Position numbers and translations under genes: made by a program. Positions 37,190 through 43,703 of a stretch of 43,703 nucleotides of DNA are shown piece by piece. The stretch comes from Candidatus Poseidoniaceae archaeon (lineage in GTDB: Archaea; Thermoplasmatota; Poseidoniia; Poseidoniales; Poseidoniaceae). The DNA lies in NCBI GenBank assembly GCA_949373075.1, contig CASIBX010000012.1:1-43703 (forward strand), read 5' to 3'. Below the pieces are notes generated by a model. The model did not search any database and was not told the origin of the DNA. It saw only the letters and a list, made by a program, of their open reading frames with translations. The number at the start of each line of letters is the position of its first letter. Position 1 is the stretch's first letter.

Positions 37190-38280
37190 GATGCCTCAAT
37201 CAAATCCTTCATTTGAAGTAGTCCATATCCATAGTGGTCATCATGGCCATTTTGCTCACTCTTCTTCTTGGAAGAATCTACAATCCATTGTTTTACATTG
37301 TCAAGCATGTCTGTTCCACCATCCATCAGTTCGGGCTTGTCCTCAAACATCAGAGCGATAGCTCCTGTGACAAATACTGTGGCAGCACTAGTACCCGATG
37401 AAAGTCCCCATTCACCACTAATAGTAATCACTGGAACATCATGAGCTGGAGCAACAACTTCTGGTTTTTCGTCAGGGCTATTTCTTGGAAACAGGGGAGG
37501 CCAAACTCTTCCATCATTATCACCAACTGATGAACCACCCCAGATGTCTCCTGATTCTTTGACTCCCCCAACGCAAATTACAGTGTCAACAATTCCCGGA
37601 GATGCTACGTCCCCATCATCATCTGCACCATCATTACCTGCAGCAGCAATCACCACAATTCCTGCATCATATGCGTTATCGACTGCATCCTCTACTGCAT
37701 CTCCCAATAATATCGAGAATCCAGATGGACTCCCACCTAAAGACAGCGATATTATGTCAACCTCATTTGCAATACACCAATCGATGGCTTCTGCAACCGT
37801 TGCATCATTTCCCTCTCCAGTTTTGCTCAATGCTTTTGCAACATAAAGGTCAACACCTTTGGCGATTCCAGTAAGTCCACCATCGGCGACTAATATTCCT
37901 GCCATGCTTGTTCCGTGTCCATTATCGTCATAGGGGCTTGAAGAGGTTCCAACAAAGTCAGACCATCCAGCTAAATTCAAGTTTTCTAAATCCTGATGTT
38001 CAACATCAATACCAGAATCAACAATACAAACACCTACTCCATTTCCAGAAAGCCCATCGACGTCATCATACTGAATCAGTGAATGGAACGATTCTTCTTT
38101 TTCTAGAACTAGAGATGTGGGCCCGAATAAATTGATTTCTCCAGCCAAAATTTGCCAAGTGAACACACCTATTCCAATAACAAGTGCTGCTGAACAAAAA
38201 ACCGTGATAATCTTAATAAAATCTAAATCATCTACGATTTCGACATCGGGTATTGGAATTAATTCATCCATTATAATCAA
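37180..38280 (-). CDS. Membrane-anchored subtilase (S8 family)
   Basis: N-terminal TM (IITVFCSAALVIGIGVFTWQIL); catalytic Asp (VCIVDSGIDVEHQD), His (DNGHGTSMAGI), Ser (GLSSGTSAATVFVTG). Confidence 0.92.
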   Translation of the reverse strand: MIIMDELIPIPDVEIVDDLDFIKIITVFCSAALVIGIGVFTWQILAGEINLFGPTSLVLEKEESFHSLIQYDDVDGLSGNGVGVCIVDSGIDVEHQDLENLNLAGWSDFVGTSSSPYDDNGHGTSMAGILVADGGLTGIAKGVDLYVAKALSKTGEGNDATVAEAIDWCIANEVDIISLSLGGSPSGFSILLGDAVEDAVDNAYDAGIVVIAAAGNDGADDDGDVASPGIVDTVICVGGVKESGDIWGGSSVGDNDGRVWPPLFPRNSPDEKPEVVAPAHDVPVITISGEWGLSSGTSAATVFVTGAIALMFEDKPELMDGGTDMLDNVKQWIVDSSKKKSEQNGHDDHYGYGLLQMKDLIEASQS

Positions 38281-39497
38281 CCCAAGGCTTCCACAGCCTC
38301 AACTAATGTTTCAGCAAATAATCTGACCTCATCTTCAGTATTGTAAAGGTAAGAGCTCGCACGTAGCGAGCCCCTTTCTAATCCTTTATCGTTGAACCAT
38401 GAATGGACGCAGTGCAAACCACTTCGAACCATGACTCCAGCGGACTCGTCTAGCAAAATCGCAATGTCATGAGGATCAATCTTATCAAAGAGAATTGAGC
38501 AAATACCTCCTCGCTTTGAAGGGTTCTCTGGACCTATGATTTTCATTCCCTCAACATCTTTCAGTATAGATGTCATAACTCGGTTCAGAGATATTTCATG
38601 CTCGTTAACTGCATCCAGGTCAATTTCCGAAATGTAATCAATAGCGGCATTAGTACCCAGTATCCCTGCGTAATTGCCTAGGCCACCTTCAAACCTTGCG
38701 GGTGGTTTGGACCACGTAAATGAATCGTAATGTGAATTATCAACCGTACTTCCCCCTGATGTAATTGAGCGCATATTTTCTAGTAATTCCATCCTGCCCC
38801 AAAGTCCACCCATTCCGGAAGGGCCCATCATTTTGTGAATTGAAAAAGCCATAAAATCAATGTCAAGGTCCTGTATGTCAACCTTCATGTGAGGAGTTGA
38901 TTGTGCACCGTCAATACATACCATTGCCCCGTGGTCTTTGGCGATTCTTGTAGCCTCTTTGACTGGTATGGCGATTCCATCGAGATTACCAACGTGTGAT
39001 AATGATACCATTTTCAATTTGCTTCCAGCATCAGCACATGCTGCTTCAAAAGCTTCCAAATCGAATGTATTATCTGGTCTGGAGCGAACAACCCTGTGGT
39101 CGATTCCTTGTTCCTGTTCTAACTGAAGCCATGGAACTAGGTTGGAGTTGTGCTCTCTATCTGATGTGAGAACTATGTCTCCTTTTTCCCAACTCAGTCC
39201 CTTTGCTACTTGGTTAAGGGAATGTGTTGCATTTTTTGTGAATATCATTTCACCAGTTTCTCTTACGTTGAACATTTTGCCTAACTTGTTCCTACAATTT
39301 GACATTTTACGAGATACTTCAATTGCGTACCTGTGGGCTGAGCGACCACCGCAGCCTGGTGAAACTTCATAGTACGAACGGACTGCTTCAATTACAGGCT
39401 TAGGTCGGAGAGTCATGCAAGCATTGTCTAGGTAGGCGGGAGGATTTTCGGCACATAATGTCGGGAAATCTTCTCGCTTGTCTGCAAACATCACCAT
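38277..39497 (-). CDS. Cysteine desulfurase (class V aminotransferase, SufS-like)
   Basis: YLDNACMTLRPKPV...DREHNSNLVPW...SHVGNLDG...IDGAQSTPHMKVDIQDLDIDFMAFSIHKMMGPSGMGGLWG; catalytic-Cys region MVRSGLHCVHSWF. Confidence 0.9.
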   Translation of the reverse strand: MVMFADKREDFPTLCAENPPAYLDNACMTLRPKPVIEAVRSYYEVSPGCGGRSAHRYAIEVSRKMSNCRNKLGKMFNVRETGEMIFTKNATHSLNQVAKGLSWEKGDIVLTSDREHNSNLVPWLQLEQEQGIDHRVVRSRPDNTFDLEAFEAACADAGSKLKMVSLSHVGNLDGIAIPVKEATRIAKDHGAMVCIDGAQSTPHMKVDIQDLDIDFMAFSIHKMMGPSGMGGLWGRMELLENMRSITSGGSTVDNSHYDSFTWSKPPARFEGGLGNYAGILGTNAAIDYISEIDLDAVNEHEISLNRVMTSILKDVEGMKIIGPENPSKRGGICSILFDKIDPHDIAILLDESAGVMVRSGLHCVHSWFNDKGLERGSLRASSYLYNTEDEVRLFAETLVEAVEALG

Positions 39498-40696
39498 GCC
39501 TCCGAATCGGGAATATAATCAGCAGCTGGACTGTTGATTCCACAACTTGTGCAAGTGTATCTTGATGGGAAGTTTTCACCACACCCTTCACACAACTTTC
39601 CAGCAGGACCTCTACGACTACAATCATCACTTGAACAATCTACTACAGTTTCTCCACTTTCGTTCAAACTTATTGGTGCACTTTCATTGCAGGAGGGGCA
39701 GAATCCTTCTGCAGTTAGGATCACACCATCCATCAACAAGTCAGCAGTTGCTGCTGCGGCTGCCCTAGTCTGAACACGGGTTCCATCTCCTAACATTCTC
39801 TGTGGCAACCAAAGGATGTGCATTATCAGATAAATCAGAATTACTCCAGTGAACAAGTGAATTGCATAAATTGGATAATCACTGACATTTCTATCTGCAA
39901 TGAAATGTGAGCCAGACCAGCCATTAATAATCAATACTACCACCCACATAACTAACATTGCAGACCAAGAGTAAAGGCTGTGTTCAGTCATGGCTTCTTC
40001 CATTACTCTAACATCGGTATGAACATGATGTTCCTTAACGTGTAAGTCTCTAGTTTCCGCAACAGCCTTCCAAAAGAAGTAAGTGAAAAAGCAACCAACT
40101 GCGGTTAAAATAACCCCGCCGAGTGCGTCTCCCAAATTGGCATCTGCAGGGAAACCAGGGGAGTTGACATGCAGCATAATCTGCGATGCAAAAATCGAAC
40201 ACCAAATGATGATGACATTGATTATGTGGCCACGCATGATCGGGAAATTAACAGTTATCTGTATGAAAAACCAGACCCAAAGGATAGATGAAACAATGAT
40301 TTGAAAGAAGACAAATCCGCTCAGTGAACTGAGTCCACCTATTCCGGAAACTTCAGCATCACCACCATCAAACAGTTCGCCAGAAACCGCACCAAGGAAG
40401 AATGCTAACAAACCAGTTAACATTGTCAAGAAATGAGCCTGTCCCCATTCGTGCCTAATCAGTTTGAATTGGAATTTCCATTCTTTACGTAATCGGTCCA
40501 CTGAATTCAAAAGAGGATGCAGGTCACCAAACTTCTTGTCTAGTTCTACATCTCCAAGACGGAAAGGCATGGTGCCATGACCATCTGCCGGGGCGATGAT
40601 TTCAATCTGAACCTCCTCCGCCATGGGCAGTGGTACAGATTCTCCCTTTGAGTTATTTCGGTTCCTCGCACCTCCAGAGGAGGTGGTGAGTCTCAA
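39491..40696 (-). CDS. Polytopic membrane protein with C-terminal double zinc ribbon
   Basis: About 6-7 hydrophobic helices, then CPSCNESAPISLNESGETVVDCSSDDCSRRGPAGKLCEGCGENFPSRYTCTSCG. Confidence 0.75.
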   Translation of the reverse strand: MRLTTSSGGARNRNNSKGESVPLPMAEEVQIEIIAPADGHGTMPFRLGDVELDKKFGDLHPLLNSVDRLRKEWKFQFKLIRHEWGQAHFLTMLTGLLAFFLGAVSGELFDGGDAEVSGIGGLSSLSGFVFFQIIVSSILWVWFFIQITVNFPIMRGHIINVIIIWCSIFASQIMLHVNSPGFPADANLGDALGGVILTAVGCFFTYFFWKAVAETRDLHVKEHHVHTDVRVMEEAMTEHSLYSWSAMLVMWVVVLIINGWSGSHFIADRNVSDYPIYAIHLFTGVILIYLIMHILWLPQRMLGDGTRVQTRAAAAATADLLMDGVILTAEGFCPSCNESAPISLNESGETVVDCSSDDCSRRGPAGKLCEGCGENFPSRYTCTSCGINSPAADYIPDSEAW

Positions 40697-41445
40697 AATT
40701 GAGTTATCGATTCATAGATGTAGAATATACCACTTGCTACAATTCCAACCATAACCCAGTTGTGTATGGTTTTAGATTTCAATTTCTTCAGCCATCTCTT
40801 CCCTACCCGGACTCCGATTAAAGCTGCGATTACTAATATCAAAGTTAGTTCAGCATATTCCCAAATTTCATCTGGTCTGAATATCAGATAAATTGGGATT
40901 CTAGTTAGGTCTACGCATAGTGCCAACACACTTGCCGTGGCAGCAAATGCCATTTTGTCAGGCAATCTCCGAGTTAAGAACATCGCTCTTAGTGCCCCTT
41001 GATGTCCCGACAAACCACCCATGAAACCTGAACCAAATCCGCCTAATCTGTCGTTGGCTTCAGGTATTTTGTATCCTGTCCAATTTTCACTTAGAGTTAG
41101 AATTGGCAGTATTATTAGGAAACAACCTATCACTAACAAAAGCGGTTCTTGAGGAACCATATTTTGCAATAAGGCACCAATTATTGCTCCAATAACTAAC
41201 CAAATACCGTATCGTTTAATCGCTGTGAAGTCAACATGTTCTTTCAGGGAATAATACTTGGCACCATTGTGTGCACCATGGACAATTGCGACTACTGCGA
41301 TGGCTTCATGAGGTTCCATCAATAACAATACTATCGGAGTTAGCATTGTCGAAAGACCGAATCCTGCTGGCACAGTCAATGCTGCGGCAATGAATGCTGA
41401 AATTGCCACAAATACAATCACTAATTCCATTGCTATGCCCTCCAA
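40693..41445 (-). CDS. TauE/SafE family (sulfite exporter-like) permease
   Basis: 250 aa; GFGLSTMLTPIVLLLMEPHEAIAVVAIVHGAHNGAKYYSLKEHVD...GFGSGFMGGLSGHQGALRAMFLTRR. Confidence 0.85.
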   Translation of the reverse strand: MEGIAMELVIVFVAISAFIAAALTVPAGFGLSTMLTPIVLLLMEPHEAIAVVAIVHGAHNGAKYYSLKEHVDFTAIKRYGIWLVIGAIIGALLQNMVPQEPLLLVIGCFLIILPILTLSENWTGYKIPEANDRLGGFGSGFMGGLSGHQGALRAMFLTRRLPDKMAFAATASVLALCVDLTRIPIYLIFRPDEIWEYAELTLILVIAALIGVRVGKRWLKKLKSKTIHNWVMVGIVASGIFYIYESITQF

Positions 41446-41537
41446 CCGTACAAATCAATCTACAACTTTCATCCTAAAAGTACCGACCAAGTCCCGCCAA
41501 CTTCTTTTCCACTCAACATAGATTTGCATTTCAGAGA

Positions 41538-42665
41538 TTATGGATTATTGAATGGGTGGTCTTCAGGACTTTCGTCCCACCCGGTTGGACCCACAACATA
41601 AATTGTGTTTTTCGTTTCAACTCTTGCTGTAGCTCTTTCATCATATGTTATTGCCTGAATTGCTGATGATTTGACCGGCCCTTCACCTAATTTTGGATGA
41701 GCATATGCATAGCCTCTCAGTTTTTGATCCGAAATGAGAGCATCACGAATAACTACTTCGGGTTTGATTTGCGATAATTCTGAATCTTCGGAACCAATCA
41801 TGTATTTGGCAAGAGAGCGATAGTCAATTTCAAAATCTAATCCATTACCCCTATTTGGAAAGATATTCACAAATTCTTCCATTACCTCATCCATTGATAT
41901 TGGGTCATCACCCATTTCAGTGAGGATCGAGAAAAATTCTCTCGCAGAAATTGCTCCACTCTTATCTGTATCAAACACTTGGAATGCTTCTATGAGTTCT
42001 CTTTCTGCTTTCGATTCGTTTTCGATATAATCTTGTACATCTTTCGATTCCTCATTCAGAGGTACGATCCTTTCCCATTCTACTTTATACTCAACATCAC
42101 CATCATCAAAATGGATGTTGAATGAATTATTTGCGTTTTCGCTGGCGATTTTGCCGGGGTAATAATGGCCAAGGTTTCTCCAATTAACAAACACTCTGCC
42201 TCCTTGTTTGAACGGTACACTGGCTGGACGGATTGTTCCAGGTGAGGTCCCAATTACTACGGCTAATTTAGTTTCAATAACCGAATCCTTAGGAACTTCA
42301 ACTCTGTAAGTTCCGTCATCATTCAGCGCTACAACTTTGCATCGATTTAGCCAACGTTCATTCGTTGGGCTATGGTATTCTACATGGTCTCCAACTTGGA
42401 AAAACTGAGGTAGTTCAATTTCGGGAGTTGGAAGGGATTGCTGTGGAGTAGTATCTCCAAGCATTCCTAACTGTTGCAGTGCTGTGATAACCGCAGCAGT
42501 AACTGCAGCAGGGTCGTTATTGATCACTGTATTACTTACTACGTCACCACCAATCACAGAATCCTGCATGTTGATCTGATTCCCCTCTGAAGAGGGTGGC
42601 GCGGGAATCCACTCATTTCCAGTCCACATAAATTTACCATCAGGGCTCATTACAGGGTCGCTCAT
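41538..42665 (-). CDS. Multidomain protein: N-terminal DG..W..EWIP tag, Tudor-like beta-barrel segment(s), EF-hand
   Basis: MSPDGKFMWTGNEWIPAPP; QGGRVFVNWRNLGHYYPGKIASENANNSFNIHFDDGDVEYKVEWERIVPL (Tudor/Agenet-like); LIEAFQVFDTDKSGAISAREFFSILTEMG (EF-hand loop DTDKSGAISARE). Confidence 0.75.
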   Translation of the reverse strand: MSDPVMSPDGKFMWTGNEWIPAPPSSEGNQINMQDSVIGGDVVSNTVINNDPAAVTAAVITALQQLGMLGDTTPQQSLPTPEIELPQFFQVGDHVEYHSPTNERWLNRCKVVALNDDGTYRVEVPKDSVIETKLAVVIGTSPGTIRPASVPFKQGGRVFVNWRNLGHYYPGKIASENANNSFNIHFDDGDVEYKVEWERIVPLNEESKDVQDYIENESKAERELIEAFQVFDTDKSGAISAREFFSILTEMGDDPISMDEVMEEFVNIFPNRGNGLDFEIDYRSLAKYMIGSEDSELSQIKPEVVIRDALISDQKLRGYAYAHPKLGEGPVKSSAIQAITYDERATARVETKNTIYVVGPTGWDESPEDHPFNNP

Positions 42666-42784
42666 ATTATCGCCTGATTATTGAATCATATCAATTATAC
42701 TCCCAATTTTATATTCATCATGATTAACTGGAAACAAACAATTGAATGAATCGTATTTATTCAATGTACGGGTGTAAAATTAAT

Positions 42785-42807
42785 AACGGCTTAGTAGTAG
42801 CCGTTTT
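42785..42807 (+). promoter_or_regulatory. Hairpin plus T-run immediately upstream of a start codon
   Basis: aacggct-tagtagt-agccgtt-tt, then ATG at 42808. Confidence 0.4.
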
Positions 42808-42978
42808 ATGCAGAAATGGGAATACAAGATGATACGCAAAAATTACGGACAAGAAAGTTCAGATGGTGAAGTCCGTAACAAATTGAGCAATAAAGGATTG
42901 AATGAACTTGGGCAAGATGGCTGGGAATTAGTTGCTGGCGTAAAAGGAAGACTTTACTTCAAACGTCCACTAAATTAA
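42808..42978 (+). CDS. Small DUF4177-like protein (56 aa; below the ORF-track cutoff)
   Basis: MQKWEYKMIRKNYGQESSDGEVRNKLSNKGLNELGQDGWELVAGVKGRLYFKRPLN: WEYK...LN.LG..GWELV pattern. Confidence 0.7.
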   Translation: MQKWEYKMIRKNYGQESSDGEVRNKLSNKGLNELGQDGWELVAGVKGRLYFKRPLN

Positions 42979-43044
42979 CGCAATTTTGTGTTTCCAGTAA
43001 GTCATAAGGGGATTGTTGATACATCAAAGTCTCGAGGGAACAAT

Positions 43045-43703
43045 ATGTCAGCCCCCATCTTATCCGATGATGGGTTCTGGAAATTTGATGAAGGAGAATG
43101 GATTCCAACTGAAAAGCAACTGCTATCAATAGCGAATGGAGCGATTCCCCATGATGCTTTAGAAGAACAAACTGTTCTCATTGACAGCAGTAAGACCAAG
43201 AGAAATTCTTTCTCAGCATTTTATTCCAACATGCGCCCTGAAACTCGATTGTATTCCTTCGTTGGAGTTTGTGTTTCTGTGACTTTTCTATCGCTAATCC
43301 TTGTTCTAGCATCGCTTCCAATCAACTCAAGTATTGTTTTGCCAGTGACTGACTGCTCAAAAAATGAATCACTACAGGTAATTGGGGCTGCATCTGTAGA
43401 TAGTAGTCCTCTGATGGAAGAAGAAAACTGCCCTCACGAATTAAAAATTGCTTCATGGAATTTAGAAAACTTTGGACAATCTAAGGCCAACAACCCTGAG
43501 GAATTATCTGAAATTGCAGGGAAGATCAGAAACTATGACATTGTTGCTGTTCAGGAGATAGAGGATAAAAATACAGGCACTGCACCCTACATTCTTCAGG
43601 ATGAAATTGATGAAATATCGGAGTATGGCATGGTACTATCCAATCGCACAGGGGCTTTTTGTGAGGAGAAATCTAATTCATACATTTCTGAGCAATACGC
43701 TTT
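43045..43703 (+). CDS. Membrane-anchored endonuclease/exonuclease/phosphatase (DNase I-like) protein, partial at window end
   Basis: Open to the window edge and absent from the ORF track: MSAPILSDDGFWKFDEGEWIPTEKQ...TRLYSFVGVCVSVTFLSLILVLASLPI (TM)...ELKIASWNLENFGQSKANNPEELSEIAGKIRNYDIVAVQEIED: EEP motifs WNLENFG and D.V..QE. Confidence 0.85.
   Translation, partial: MSAPILSDDGFWKFDEGEWIPTEKQLLSIANGAIPHDALEEQTVLIDSSKTKRNSFSAFYSNMRPETRLYSFVGVCVSVTFLSLILVLASLPINSSIVLPVTDCSKNESLQVIGAASVDSSPLMEEENCPHELKIASWNLENFGQSKANNPEELSEIAGKIRNYDIVAVQEIEDKNTGTAPYILQDEIDEISEYGMVLSNRTGAFCEEKSNSYISEQYA

Noticed and set aside
37544-37874. Plus-strand ORFs of 90-100 aa
   Set aside because: Antisense to the clearly coding subtilase gene.

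Overview
The gene content fits an archaeal chromosome segment, probably a marine euryarchaeon of the Marine Group II / Poseidoniales type. That placement is an inference from gene content; no 16S or phylogeny was available. The core genome includes: partial gltX, rnhB, pheT, type II GAPDH, adk, RNase P component 4, a YhbY/CRM protein, a 23S-5S rRNA unit with no 16S in the window, eIF6, purC, an rpoE1-spt4-rps24e-rps27ae cluster, dtdA, proline dehydrogenase, an HVO_0476-like zinc-finger protein and a cysteine desulfurase. Between these lie very large secreted or membrane-anchored proteins: a 1845-aa FG-GAP/CARDB-like protein, a subtilisin-like protease of roughly 1600 aa split over several frames, a 4x fasciclin-cupredoxin fusion, and a 794-aa surface protein. 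I did not find a clear defence island, CRISPR array, transposon or tRNA. The most interesting items are: (1) a Tudor-like plus EF-hand protein that shares a short N-terminal 'DG..W..EWIP' tag with the neighbouring membrane-anchored DNase I-like protein; (2) a protein with a glutamate-synthase-type GXGXG domain placed in front of an apparently degenerate glutamate-synthase-like domain; (3) a fasciclin/blue-copper fusion with a duplicated Cys mini-module; (4) inverted flanks of the 23S gene resembling a bulge-helix-bulge processing stem; (5) a structured leader upstream of rpoE1; (6) an overlapping minus-strand operon of TauE/SafE, a zinc-ribbon membrane protein, a cysteine desulfurase and a subtilase. 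A dense cluster of frame breaks at about 11.6-16.6 kb hits essential genes (adk, rnp4), so it probably reflects sequence or assembly error rather than gene decay.
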